64,000 nucleotides of DNA from Bacteroidaceae bacterium (lineage in GTDB: Bacteria; Bacteroidota; Bacteroidia; Bacteroidales; Bacteroidaceae). Below, in pieces: positions 41,677 through 52,467 of this stretch. The position numbers and the translations under genes are program-made. The stretch's first letter is position 1, and every line of letters begins with the position of its first letter. The stretch is taken from assembly GCA_902362375.1 (NCBI GenBank), contig CABIVS010000010.1, positions 73,329 to 137,328 of the forward strand, in the 5' to 3' direction. The notes under the pieces are model-generated. The model was given only the letters and a program-made list of their open reading frames with translations, was not told where the DNA came from and ran no database searches.

Positions 41677-43989
41677 TTATTCTACCACTTTAAAACGAGC
41701 GAAACGTAATAATAGTTGTTTGTCTCCCGCATTTTTAAAATGAATAGTTGCTTTCGCATTGTCTCCCGTTCCTTCTACTTTAATCACTTCACCCAATCCG
41801 AAACGTTCGTGCTCTATCATCTGTCCGGCCTGTACTCCTGCTACCGATGCCGAAGTGGAAGAGGTTGCCTGTGTACCGTTACTTGGGCTAACAGTACTAA
41901 CTTTCTTCAAATTCCTCGGTACGCTGGGAGCAATGATCTGTGCTTTCGGACGTTGCTGTAAGGAATCGCGGAAACGTCCCGCACCTTCATCGACAGCCCG
42001 GCTCACTCCTGCCTCATGCGGCAGTTGCAAGTAATGAACATCGATATCACGCAAGAAACGACTGGGGCTTCCAAATTCCATCTTTCCATAACGGAAACGG
42101 GTTTTGGCAAAAGACAGATAACAATGTTCCTCCGCACGAGTAATTGCTACATAGAACAAACGACGTTCTTCTTCCAGTGCCCGGGGAGAATCTCCTACCA
42201 TCCCACTGGGAAACAGGTTTTCTTCCAGACCGACCACAAATACATTCTTAAACTCCAATCCTTTAGCCGAATGGACTGTCATCAACGTTATCTTTTCTCC
42301 ATCATCCGCCTTATCGGAATCCTGATCGGTAAGCAATGCAATCTCCGAAAGGAAATCGGTAAGAGACACATTCGGGTTACCCTCCTCCTGCCGCAAAGCG
42401 CAGAAGTCGTTGATACCATTCACCAACTCTTCTATATTTTCCTTACGGCTTAGATTCTCGGGGGATGTGTCCTGACAGACATCATTGATAATGCCGGACT
42501 GACGGATGATATTCGTTCCCATTTCATAAGCGTTCTTATCCGCCTGATCGACAATGAAACTTTCTATCAATTCACGAAAGCCTTGCAGTTTCGCATGCGT
42601 TCCTTTATTTATATCCAACCCATAAGTTAATGGTTCGCAGAGTGCCGCCCAAAGACTTACACCATGATCGGTAGCCGCCGATATAATCTTCCCGACCGTC
42701 GTATCTCCAATGCCACGCGCCGGATAATTAATGATTCGCTTGAATGCTTCTTCATCATTCGGATTCACTACCAAACGGAAATAAGCAATCACATCTTTTA
42801 TCTCTTTTCGCTGGTAGAACGAAAGTCCTCCGTAAATTTTATAAGGTATACTTCGTTTCCGAAGAGCCTCTTCAAAAATACGGCTTTGTGCATTCGTACG
42901 ATACAGGATAGCAAAATCAGCATATCCGTAGCGATACTCCCGACGCAGTTCTGCAATCTTATTAGCTACAATATCACCCTCTTCCACATCGCTATACGCC
43001 TGAAACACACCGATAGGTTCCCCCTTTTCTTTCTCTGAAAACACGGCTTTCCGTATCTGACGTTCATTCTTCTCAATCAGGCTGTTGGCAGCACAAACAA
43101 TGGTTTGCGTGGAACGGTAATTCTGCTCCAGTTTAAAGACTTTCGTATTGGGGTAGATTTTTGTAAAATAGAGAATATTGTCAATATCCGCCCCACGGAA
43201 AGAATAGATACTTTGCGCATCGTCTCCCACTACACAGACCCGTTGATTTTCTTTAGTCAGTTGCAGGACAATGCTATGCTGCGCATAATTCGTATCCTGA
43301 TACTCATCTACCAGCACATAACGGAACTGATCCCGGTAGCGTGCCAACACTTCCGGAAAGTCACGGAATAAAATATAGGTGTACACCAGTAAATCATCGA
43401 AATCCATTGCACCTGCCTGACGACATCTGTCCCAATAACGGGTATAGATATCACGGATAGCAGGCATCTTGGCGGCCATATCTCCTTCGTAGGCCTCTTT
43501 ATTGGCAGCATACCCCGTGGGAGTAACCAGATGGTTCTTGGCATTGGAGATGCGTGCTTGCACTACTCCCGGCTTATACGTTTTCTCGTCCAATCCCATC
43601 TCCTTGATGATGGAGCGAAGCAGACTCTTACTATCAGCCGTATCATAGATGGTGAACTGGGAAGTAAAACCGATATATTGTGCTTCGGCACGAAGAATCC
43701 GTGAGAAAATGGAATGGAAAGTTCCCATCCACAAATAACGTGCCCGTTCCATACCGACCTGACGGGCAATACGCTCTTTCATCTCACGTGCAGCCTTATT
43801 GGTAAAGGTTAATGCAAGGATATTCCATGGATTATACCCGTTCTCCTGCTCCAGCAAGTAAGCGATTTTATAAGTCAATACACGCGTTTTTCCCGAACCG
43901 GCACCGGCTATCACCAGTGAAGGACCGTCATTATAAGTCACTGCTGCACACTGACTCTCGTTTAATTCCTCTATATAATTGGTATTCAT
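41677..43989 (-). CDS. ATP-dependent 3'-5' DNA helicase, UvrD/PcrA family
   Basis: The 770-residue superfamily 1 helicase has motif I GAGSGKTRVL near residue 30, motif II LVDEYQDTN, motif III GDDAQSIYSFRGA, motif IV QNYRST, motif V LMTVHSAKGLEF and motif VI YVAITRAEE. The C-terminal extension ends in a Tudor-like fold (GQMIEHERFGLGEVIKVEG) that contacts RNA polymerase in PcrA. It acts in excision repair, replication-fork rescue and removal of stalled polymerase. A minus-strand -7 TACTTTTG lies at 44,054-44,061. Confidence 0.92.
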   Translation of the reverse strand: MNTNYIEELNESQCAAVTYNDGPSLVIAGAGSGKTRVLTYKIAYLLEQENGYNPWNILALTFTNKAAREMKERIARQVGMERARYLWMGTFHSIFSRILRAEAQYIGFTSQFTIYDTADSKSLLRSIIKEMGLDEKTYKPGVVQARISNAKNHLVTPTGYAANKEAYEGDMAAKMPAIRDIYTRYWDRCRQAGAMDFDDLLVYTYILFRDFPEVLARYRDQFRYVLVDEYQDTNYAQHSIVLQLTKENQRVCVVGDDAQSIYSFRGADIDNILYFTKIYPNTKVFKLEQNYRSTQTIVCAANSLIEKNERQIRKAVFSEKEKGEPIGVFQAYSDVEEGDIVANKIAELRREYRYGYADFAILYRTNAQSRIFEEALRKRSIPYKIYGGLSFYQRKEIKDVIAYFRLVVNPNDEEAFKRIINYPARGIGDTTVGKIISAATDHGVSLWAALCEPLTYGLDINKGTHAKLQGFRELIESFIVDQADKNAYEMGTNIIRQSGIINDVCQDTSPENLSRKENIEELVNGINDFCALRQEEGNPNVSLTDFLSEIALLTDQDSDKADDGEKITLMTVHSAKGLEFKNVFVVGLEENLFPSGMVGDSPRALEEERRLFYVAITRAEEHCYLSFAKTRFRYGKMEFGSPSRFLRDIDVHYLQLPHEAGVSRAVDEGAGRFRDSLQQRPKAQIIAPSVPRNLKKVSTVSPSNGTQATSSTSASVAGVQAGQMIEHERFGLGEVIKVEGTGDNAKATIHFKNAGDKQLLLRFARFKVVE

Positions 43990-44053
43990 AACAGCATTAT
44001 AAAAACTATGTGGATTTTTAACAAACCCTTGGCACTCAAATTTGTTCTCAATA

Positions 44054-44061
44054 CAAAAGTA
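44054..44061 (-). promoter_or_regulatory. -7 element of the helicase operon
   Basis: TACTTTTG on the minus strand fits TAnnTTTG, 65 nt before the start codon. No clear -33. Confidence 0.5.
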
Positions 44062-44135
44062 TAATATTCATTCGAGAATGAAGGTATTTTTATGAATTTT
44101 CATCACTAACTATTTTAACCTAACACCAAAAAGCA

Positions 44136-45875
44136 ATGAAAAGAAGTATATTTTTATCGATTATTTTGAGTTCGTTTCTAGTTGCCTGCATCCCACAGGC
44201 AATGGCACAAAAGCAGAGCCGCCTGGAAAAGCTGCTAAGGTATCTGAACGATAATGACGCCGACAAATGGCAGAAGAACCGTGATAAGATAGACACCGAG
44301 ACTCAAAGCTATTACGCCGAAGAACTGGCATTATTGGATGTGCTCAACGAATTATGGAACGAGCAAAGCGAACAAGCCGCCGCCAATTATTTCGGATGCT
44401 ATGAAAAGGCTGCGAAAGCCTATTTCCCGAATATCTGCGAAGAAGAGAAGATACAACTTTCCAACGTGCAAGACAAAGCGGAACAAGCTGTCATCTCTGT
44501 TCTGGAGGCTTCGAAAGACCAGATTCCTTTTAGCAAGACATTGATGGACAGCATCCAGTCAAGCGGTTATCCGGCAGACTCCGCCATTTTACAAAAGGTA
44601 CGGGACATCCGTGAAATGGCCTTACTGGAAGGTATGCTGAAAACACCCACGCTGAATATTTATCAAACGTACATCACGGAATATCCGAACGGCAAATTTA
44701 TCTCTCAAATCAACGCTGCGGAAAACAAACGGCTTTACCAGATTGTAAAGAGTAATCCGACATCGGAGAATTTCAAGGCATTCTTTGATAACGCTGATAT
44801 GCAGAAATTTTTCACTGATAAAGATACGCGTCCATTCCTTCCGGAAGTTCGCACGCTATACGACGATTTTCTGTTTCAAGGGATCGACAGCCTCCGGGAA
44901 AAAGGAAATGCGACAGCCATCCGGCAGATCATTGACGAGTATAAGCAATCACCTTACCTGACTTCCACTGCGCGTACTCATCTGGATGATCTTGAATATC
45001 TTAGTGAAAAGGCTGATTTCGAGCTTTTAAAAGCTGCCATTGTCAGTTCCGAATCATTGAGCATGCTGCAGGATTTTCTTTGCACACACAGGTACAAGGA
45101 ATTTCGTGACCAGGCCAATGCACTACGGACACCGTTTATCCTACAAACAATCGTATCCACCCCTACCTCTGTGAAATACTATAATGGAGGACGATTGATA
45201 AAGTCTGCGGAAAATGACAGTACAGGAAATATATCGACCACTTATTCGTATGACGATAAGGGACAGCTCATTTCCACCCTGTCGCTTACCATAAAAAACG
45301 GTCAGCCAAGCAATGAAATACAAACGAACAGATTATACGATCCGCAAGGCCACTGCATCTTTGAAGTGCAAACGAATCCGAAAACCAAAACGGACCTCTA
45401 CCGGCGGACACGCCGTATCGGTACGGATGGAAGTATCGAGAGTGATTCACTCAAGTATACAGACGGAAGAGTTATCATAAGTTCCTATGATAAACAGGGG
45501 TTATTGACCGAAACCAAAGAGTATAATAAGAATGGAGAACTTCAGGCGTACACCGCAAACAAATATGATGATAAGGGCAGATTGATTTCATCGCAACATC
45601 AAAATTTGCTTTTCGCCAATTCTCCGGATCAGATTATATCACAAAAAGATGCTTATGAATACGATAAATACGGCTATCTGACACAGATCGTCTACCAACG
45701 GATTTTGGGCAATAACCAGAAAACATCCGGATGCCTGATCTGCCTGTACGATAAATACGGAAACCGGATCGATAGTAATTCTTATTATGAATATGACAAT
45801 ACGGGCCAATGGACCTGCCGTACCAACCGTGATCATCCGAAAGATGTGGAACGTATACAGTACATTTATAAATAA
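44136..45875 (+). CDS. Secreted protein with YD/RHS-like C-terminal repeats, function unknown
   Basis: The 579-residue protein has a signal peptide (cleavage likely after QAMAQ). Residues 30-345 are helical and look like TPR/HEAT-type repeats (LIPNG spacing as in YITEYPNGKFISQINAAE). From about 350 the chain changes to short strands with YD-like units: TTYSYDDKGQLIS, ANKYDDKGRLISS, YEYDKYGYLTQI, CLYDKYGNRID. These resemble RHS/YD repeats, but a polymorphic toxin tip is absent. I do not recognise the family; a surface or periplasmic role is likely. Confidence 0.65.
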   Translation: MKRSIFLSIILSSFLVACIPQAMAQKQSRLEKLLRYLNDNDADKWQKNRDKIDTETQSYYAEELALLDVLNELWNEQSEQAAANYFGCYEKAAKAYFPNICEEEKIQLSNVQDKAEQAVISVLEASKDQIPFSKTLMDSIQSSGYPADSAILQKVRDIREMALLEGMLKTPTLNIYQTYITEYPNGKFISQINAAENKRLYQIVKSNPTSENFKAFFDNADMQKFFTDKDTRPFLPEVRTLYDDFLFQGIDSLREKGNATAIRQIIDEYKQSPYLTSTARTHLDDLEYLSEKADFELLKAAIVSSESLSMLQDFLCTHRYKEFRDQANALRTPFILQTIVSTPTSVKYYNGGRLIKSAENDSTGNISTTYSYDDKGQLISTLSLTIKNGQPSNEIQTNRLYDPQGHCIFEVQTNPKTKTDLYRRTRRIGTDGSIESDSLKYTDGRVIISSYDKQGLLTETKEYNKNGELQAYTANKYDDKGRLISSQHQNLLFANSPDQIISQKDAYEYDKYGYLTQIVYQRILGNNQKTSGCLICLYDKYGNRIDSNSYYEYDNTGQWTCRTNRDHPKDVERIQYIYK

Positions 45876-45986
45876 AGCAAGATAGTGTGAACATTTTGCA
45901 GAGGGCTTCTGTTATTATAGTATAACAAGCCGATTAAAACTTGTAACATTATGAATACTATATTAATGTCTTTAATTATGATGACC

Positions 45987-46568
45987 ATGACTTACGAAAT
46001 GCCTAAACTTCCTTATGCAAACAATGCATTGGAACCTGTAATCAGTCAGCAAACAATAGATTTCCATTACGGAAAACATCTACAAACGTATGTAAATAAT
46101 CTGAATAGCCTCGTGCCCGGTACAGAATATGAAGGTAAAACGGTAGAAGAAATCGTTGCAGCCGCACCGGATGGAGCTATATTCAATAACGCCGGACAAG
46201 TATTGAATCACAATCTGTACTTCCTGCAATTTGCCCCGAAACCTTCGAAAAAGGAGCCAACCGGCAAACTGGGAGAAGCCATCAAACGTGACTTCGGCAG
46301 CTTTGAAAACTTCAAGAAAGAATTCAATGCAGCAGCAGTCGGATTGTTCGGTTCAGGATGGGCCTGGCTATCCGTAGATAAAGACGGTAAACTGAAAATC
46401 ACTAAAGAAGTGAACGGAAGCAACCCAGTACGCGCCGGTTTGAAACCACTTCTCGGATTTGACGTTTGGGAACACTCTTATTATCTGGATTACCAAAACC
46501 GCCGTGCCGACCATGTTAACGCCCTGTGGGATATCATCGACTGGGATGTGGTTGAAAAAAGAATGTAA
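45987..46568 (+). CDS. sodB: Superoxide dismutase, Fe/Mn family
   Basis: The 193-residue enzyme converts superoxide to oxygen and hydrogen peroxide. The metal ligands are visible: His in FHYGKHLQTY, His in VLNHNLYFL, and Asp and His in FDVWEHSYYLDY. Length and sequence fit the Bacteroides iron enzyme, which can also use manganese. I start at the ATG of MTYEMPKLPY; an in-frame ATG 36 nt upstream would add a stretch rich in Met that is not part of the family. A strong terminator follows. Confidence 0.92.
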   Translation: MTYEMPKLPYANNALEPVISQQTIDFHYGKHLQTYVNNLNSLVPGTEYEGKTVEEIVAAAPDGAIFNNAGQVLNHNLYFLQFAPKPSKKEPTGKLGEAIKRDFGSFENFKKEFNAAAVGLFGSGWAWLSVDKDGKLKITKEVNGSNPVRAGLKPLLGFDVWEHSYYLDYQNRRADHVNALWDIIDWDVVEKRM

Positions 46569-46598
46569 TCGGATTTCATAGACTAAACTATACTTATG

Positions 46599-46632
46599 AA
46601 AAGGTCGTTGTGTATTTCACAGCGACCTTTTT
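46599..46632 (+). terminator. Terminator of sodB
   Basis: The stem aaaaggtcg-tgtg with its complement, a short tatt loop and a run of T lie 31 nt after the stop. Confidence 0.88.
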
Positions 46633-46658
46633 TACAGACTAAAAAAAACTGACTTTTA

Positions 46659-46689
46659 TTGTATATCAGACGCATTAGTTGTATTTTTG
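46659..46689 (+). promoter_or_regulatory. Promoter of the sensor kinase gene
   Basis: TTG (46,659-46,661) and TATTTTTG (46,682-46,689) are 20 bp apart, a good Bacteroides promoter. The start codon lies 30 nt downstream. Confidence 0.7.
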
Positions 46690-46718
46690 CAACTAATAAT
46701 CCAACATAACAAACAATT

Positions 46719-48698
46719 ATGATACTATATAAAAGAAAAAAAATACGATTTATCGTCTCCATTGCAATCCTTTTCTTCCCTCTTTTTTGCAATGCTGCCA
46801 CCACAGAAGAATCTGCGGGAGAAATTCTGTTCATCACCTCTTATAATTCGGATACTAAATATACCTACGACAACATCAGTACATTTATAGAGACTTACAC
46901 CCGATTGGGAGGAAAATACTCGACCATCGTAGAAAACATGAATGCAACAGACTTAACGCAGGCACACCAATGGAAAAAAACATTAACCGATATTCTGGAT
47001 AAGCATCCGAAAGCTAAATTAGTGATTCTTCTGGGTGGGGAAGCATGGAGCAGTTTCCTCCATCTTGAAGATGAAAAATACAAGCAGCTTCCTGTTTTTT
47101 GCGCAATGGCATCACGCAACGGAATCCGTATTCCGGAGGATTCGATCGATATCCGAGACTATAATCCAGTAAGTATCGACTTAACGGAACGAATGAAAGA
47201 ATATAATGTAAAATACTGTAATTCATACGAATACAATATCAGCAAAGACATAGAAATGATACAGGATTTCTATCCGGATACCGAGCATCTGGTATTTGTA
47301 TCGGATAATACATACAACGGACTTGCCGAACTGGCATGGTTCAAGAAAAACCTGCAGCATTTCCCGCAGTTATCTATCACTTACATCGACGGTCGCATCC
47401 ATACACTTGATATGGCTGTCAATCAATTGCGCAATCTTCCCAGAAACACGGCAATGTTACTTGGCATCTGGAGAATCGACAGCCGGGGTATCACCTACAT
47501 GAGCAACTCTGTTTATGCTTTCTCCAAAGCCAATCCTCTCCTGCCTGTGTTCAGTATGACTTCCACTGCCATTGGTTACTGGGCTATCGGAGGATATGTC
47601 CCGCAATATGAAGGAGTGGGAAAAAGCATGGGAGAATATGCTTACCGTTTTTTAGACCAGAAGGAAACTGATATCAGCAGTATCAATATCTTGCCCAACA
47701 GATATAAATTTGATGCGAAGAAACTAAAAGAATGGGGATTTGAAGACAAGAAGTTACCTGTCAACTCAATGGTCATCAATCAGCCCATCCCGTTCTTTGT
47801 AGCTTACAAGACAGAAGTGCAGTTCATCCTGATCATATTTCTCGTATTAGTAGGAAGCCTGATGATTTCCTTGTATTACTATTACCGGACTAGAATCCTG
47901 AAGAACCACCTTGAAAAAACGACGAAACAATTACGGGAAGATAAAAAGAAGCTGGAAGAGTCTGAAGTTGAATTACGTGACGCCAAGGAACGTGCCGAAG
48001 AAGCCAATCAGTTGAAAAGTGCCTTTGTTTCGAATATGAGCCACGAGATACGGACACCTTTAAATGCCATTGTCGGTTTCTCCAGCCTGATTATCGGCTC
48101 TGTTGAGCAAAATAAAGAACTGAAAGAATACGCAGATATTGTCCAGACCAATTCTAATTTACTGCTACAATTGATTAGTGACGTACTGGATATATCACGT
48201 CTGGAATCAGGGAAACTGCAATTCAATTATGAATGGTGTGAGCTGGTGAACCATTGCCAGAATATGATTACCCTGACCAACCGGAACAAGACAATGGATG
48301 TAGACATCAAACTTCAAATGCCTAAAGAACCCTATAAGCTCTACACAGACCCGTTACGCCTGCAACAGATTATTATCAATCTACTGAATAATGCTCTGAA
48401 ATTCACTCCCGCCGGAGGAAGTATCACGCTGGATTATAAAGTGGATGAGGAAAAGCAATGTATGCTGTTCTCCGTGACTGATACCGGCACAGGAATCCCC
48501 GAAGACAAGCAGGAACTCGTATTCCAACGTTTCGAAAAGCTGAATGAATTCATGCAGGGTACGGGATTGGGACTGGCCATCTGCAAACTGACCATCCAAT
48601 ATATGGGAGGTGATATCTGGATTGACAAAAGCTATAAGAATGGCGCCCGGTTTATCTTTTCCCACCCCATCAAAAAACAAAAATCAACAGAAAAATGA
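46719..48698 (+). CDS. Sensor histidine kinase with periplasmic ABC-type substrate-binding domain
   Basis: The 659-residue protein has a signal/TM segment (8-26), an extracytoplasmic region (30-355) with the fold of ABC_sub_bind proteins ([53 protein letters not shown]), TM2 (about 365-387), a coiled coil, a HisKA domain ([18 protein letters not shown]) and a HATPase ([25 protein letters not shown]). No receiver or DNA-binding domain follows, so the partner regulator is elsewhere. It lies directly upstream of the thiamine operon, so thiamine or a precursor is one possible ligand; this is position-based only. Confidence 0.82.
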   Translation: MILYKRKKIRFIVSIAILFFPLFCNAATTEESAGEILFITSYNSDTKYTYDNISTFIETYTRLGGKYSTIVENMNATDLTQAHQWKKTLTDILDKHPKAKLVILLGGEAWSSFLHLEDEKYKQLPVFCAMASRNGIRIPEDSIDIRDYNPVSIDLTERMKEYNVKYCNSYEYNISKDIEMIQDFYPDTEHLVFVSDNTYNGLAELAWFKKNLQHFPQLSITYIDGRIHTLDMAVNQLRNLPRNTAMLLGIWRIDSRGITYMSNSVYAFSKANPLLPVFSMTSTAIGYWAIGGYVPQYEGVGKSMGEYAYRFLDQKETDISSINILPNRYKFDAKKLKEWGFEDKKLPVNSMVINQPIPFFVAYKTEVQFILIIFLVLVGSLMISLYYYYRTRILKNHLEKTTKQLREDKKKLEESEVELRDAKERAEEANQLKSAFVSNMSHEIRTPLNAIVGFSSLIIGSVEQNKELKEYADIVQTNSNLLLQLISDVLDISRLESGKLQFNYEWCELVNHCQNMITLTNRNKTMDVDIKLQMPKEPYKLYTDPLRLQQIIINLLNNALKFTPAGGSITLDYKVDEEKQCMLFSVTDTGTGIPEDKQELVFQRFEKLNEFMQGTGLGLAICKLTIQYMGGDIWIDKSYKNGARFIFSHPIKKQKSTEK

Positions 48699-48740
48699 AA
48701 AAAAATCGGATGATTTAGTGTTTTTCTGTTTCTTTTTCGC

Positions 48741-48748
48741 TTACTTTG
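48741..48748 (+). promoter_or_regulatory. -7-like element of the thiamine operon
   Basis: TTACTTTG differs from TAnnTTTG in one position and lies 12 nt before the riboswitch fold, the right distance for a transcript that starts just ahead of the aptamer. Confidence 0.45.
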
Positions 48749-48759
48749 CCCCTGTAAAG

Positions 48760-48834
48760 ACAAAGGGGTGCCCCTCGAGGGGCTGAGATTATACCCTAGG
48801 AACCTGATGCAGTTAGTACTGACGTAGGGATTGT
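48760..48834 (+). ncRNA. TPP riboswitch (THI element)
   Basis: The conserved aptamer parts are in order: acaaaggggtgcc, ggctgagattatacc, gaacctgatgcagttagta, gacgtaggga, then ttgt closing P1. Thiamine pyrophosphate binding would turn off the genes that follow. No classic terminator is seen in the 74 nt before thiS, so control is probably at translation. Confidence 0.95.
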
Positions 48835-48908
48835 GTTTCTTCGTTATCGCCTTTCCATTCAAGCACGCTCTTTGTATTTACTTTCAATTTATTTATTCTG
48901 ATAGGACA

Positions 48909-49109
48909 ATGAAAGTACAAGTGAACAACAAAGAGGTGGAAATTATTCCTGATTCTACCCTTACACAACTGACAGCACAGCTCGAACTTCCTGTTCAAGG
49001 CATTGCTATCGCCGTAAACAACAAAATGATTCCCCGTACCGAATGGGAAGGTTTCATATTGCATGAGAACGACAACCTGGTGATTATCAAAGCTGCTTGC
49101 GGAGGATAA
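48909..49109 (+). CDS. thiS: Sulfur-carrier protein ThiS
   Basis: This is a 66-residue ubiquitin-like protein ending in the required C-terminal Gly-Gly (AACGG). Its C terminus is adenylated by ThiF and converted to the thiocarboxylate that donates sulfur to the thiazole. I start at the ATG giving MKVQVNNKEVEI, after the riboswitch; a longer frame from a TTG at 48,831 would overlap the aptamer. First gene of the thi operon, 4 nt before thiE. Confidence 0.92.
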   Translation: MKVQVNNKEVEIIPDSTLTQLTAQLELPVQGIAIAVNNKMIPRTEWEGFILHENDNLVIIKAACGG

Positions 49110-49113
49110 GGGA

Positions 49114-49770
49114 ATGGTCAGTCTACAATTTATCACGCATCAGACCGAACGGTATTCGTACCTCGAATCGGCACGTATGGCACTCGAAGGAGGGTGCAAA
49201 TGGATCCAGCTACGCATGAAAGACGCTTCTCCCGAAGAAGTGGAGGCAGTAGCCTTGCAACTGAAACCGCTCTGCAAAGAACACGAAGCGATCTTGATTC
49301 TGGACGACCACGTCGAACTGGCGCAAAAGCTGGAAGTGGACGGTGTGCATCTGGGTAAAAAAGATATGCCTATCGACCAAGCTCGCCAGATACTTGGAGA
49401 AGCCTTCATTATCGGCGGCACCGCAAATACATTCGAAGATGTCGTACAGCACTACCATGCCGGAGCCGATTATCTCGGCATCGGTCCTTTCCGGTTTACT
49501 ACCACTAAAAAGAATTTAAGCCCTGTACTGGGATTGGAAGGTTATTCCTCCATCCTTTCACAGATGAAAAAGGCGAATATCGAAATCCCCGTAGTAGCGA
49601 TTGGAGGAATCACTTATGAGGATATCCCTGCCATACTTCATACAGGAGTCAACGGGATAGCCTTGTCGGGAACCATTCTCGGAGCGGACAATCCGGTAGA
49701 AGAGACACGTAGAATCATTGATTCACCACAGAGTACACAGAGTTTTTCGTTCTTTCCTAAAACAGAATGA
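49114..49770 (+). CDS. thiE: Thiamine-phosphate synthase
   Basis: The 218-residue TIM-barrel enzyme joins HMP-pyrophosphate and thiazole-phosphate. Marks are IQLRMKD, the ILDDHVELAQ and DGVHLGKKDMP motifs, GIGPFRFTTTK and VVAIGGITYEDIP. The last 17 residues, after RRIID, are encoded by the left arm of a palindromic repeat (from 49,722), so the tail SPQSTQSF is foreign to the family and adds about a dozen residues. The fold ends before it, so activity should not suffer. Confidence 0.9.
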   Translation: MVSLQFITHQTERYSYLESARMALEGGCKWIQLRMKDASPEEVEAVALQLKPLCKEHEAILILDDHVELAQKLEVDGVHLGKKDMPIDQARQILGEAFIIGGTANTFEDVVQHYHAGADYLGIGPFRFTTTKKNLSPVLGLEGYSSILSQMKKANIEIPVVAIGGITYEDIPAILHTGVNGIALSGTILGADNPVEETRRIIDSPQSTQSFSFFPKTE

Positions 49771-49850
49771 TAAACACATATACTCTGTGTAACTCCATAA
49801 TGAATAAGAAATCATCAGACCTCCGTGTCCTCTGCGTCCTCTGTGGTGAA
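49722..49850. repeat. Palindromic repeat, 'ttcaccacagag' class, overlapping the thiE end
   Basis: The left arm ttcaccacagagtacacagag overlaps the thiE 3' end. The right arm, ctccgtgtcctctgcgtcctctgtggtgaa, holds three 9-nt units and is its complement. The centre is about 75 nt and contains another tactctgtgtaact word. The same arm occurs alone in the TolC signal peptide at 21.25 kb. Confidence 0.8.
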
Positions 49851-49891
49851 CTCATAAATTAGCATTTAAATAATCAACTAAAATACATAGA

Positions 49892-50665
49892 ATGGAAAAG
49901 TTAGTAATTGCGGGACGCGAATTTAACTCCCGTCTTTTCCTGGGAACAGGAAAATTCAATTCCAATGAAGTAATGGAACAAGCTATTCTGGCTTCAGGCA
50001 CGGAAATGGTTACTGTTGCCATGAAACGAATCGACATGGACAACAAAGAGGATGACATGCTGAAACATATTATCCATCCGAATATTCAGCTATTGCCCAA
50101 TACTTCCGGTGTACGTAATGCAGAAGAGGCTGTTTTTGCCGCACAGTTGGCTCGCGAAGCCTTTGGAACAAACTGGCTGAAACTGGAAATTCACCCGGAC
50201 CCGCGTTATCTGCTCCCTGACTCTATCGAGACACTGAAAGCTACGGAAGAACTGGTAAAACTAGGTTTTATCGTGTTGCCTTATTGTCAGGCTGACCCCG
50301 TACTCTGCAAACGTCTGGAAGAGGCGGGCGCAGCTACCGTTATGCCACTCGGTGCACCAATCGGTACTAATAAAGGATTGCAGACCAAAGAATTCCTGCA
50401 AATCATAATCGAACAGGCAGGTATCCCGGTGGTCGTAGATGCGGGTATCGGTGCACCCAGTCATGCTGCCGAAGCAATGGAACTGGGAGCTTCCGCTGTA
50501 TTAGTAAATACTGCAATAGCCGTTGCCGGAAATCCGGTAGAAATGGCAAAAGCATTCAAAGCGGCTACAGAAGCCGGAAGACAGGCTTACGAAGCAGGAT
50601 TAGGATTACAAGCCGTAGACTTCGTGGCAGAAGCAAGTTCACCTCTAACGGCTTTTCTTGATTAA
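49892..50665 (+). CDS. thiG: Thiazole synthase
   Basis: The 257-residue TIM-barrel enzyme builds the thiazole from deoxyxylulose-5-phosphate, ThiS thiocarboxylate and dehydroglycine. Family marks are [27 protein letters not shown], the Schiff-base Lys in [22 protein letters not shown] and [20 protein letters not shown] in two pieces. Length is normal. It follows the repeat at 49.7 kb and precedes thiC by 13 nt. Confidence 0.94.
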   Translation: MEKLVIAGREFNSRLFLGTGKFNSNEVMEQAILASGTEMVTVAMKRIDMDNKEDDMLKHIIHPNIQLLPNTSGVRNAEEAVFAAQLAREAFGTNWLKLEIHPDPRYLLPDSIETLKATEELVKLGFIVLPYCQADPVLCKRLEEAGAATVMPLGAPIGTNKGLQTKEFLQIIIEQAGIPVVVDAGIGAPSHAAEAMELGASAVLVNTAIAVAGNPVEMAKAFKAATEAGRQAYEAGLGLQAVDFVAEASSPLTAFLD

Positions 50666-50675
50666 AAACGAATAA

Positions 50676-52376
<1,701 letters not shown>

Positions 52377-52430
52377 TGAGTGGGGAGAAACAAAAAGTCA
52401 GCCCACTGACCGAACCTGCCCTCCCCCTCA
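52377..52430 (+). other. Hairpins between thiC and thiH
   Basis: An outer imperfect stem, tgagtggggag with ctccccctca, encloses a small perfect hairpin gtcag-ccca-ctgac (52,397-52,410). There is no T run. It may protect or divide the operon mRNA. A tract of aatttt/caattt words follows to the thiH start. Confidence 0.45.
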
Positions 52431-52467
52431 TTTCAATTTTTAATTTTCAATTCTCAATTTAATAAGA

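Noticed and set aside
45951..45986. Upstream start of sodB
   Set aside because: The extra 12 residues are Met/Leu-rich and not part of the enzyme; the enzyme of Bacteroides starts at MTYEMPKLPY.
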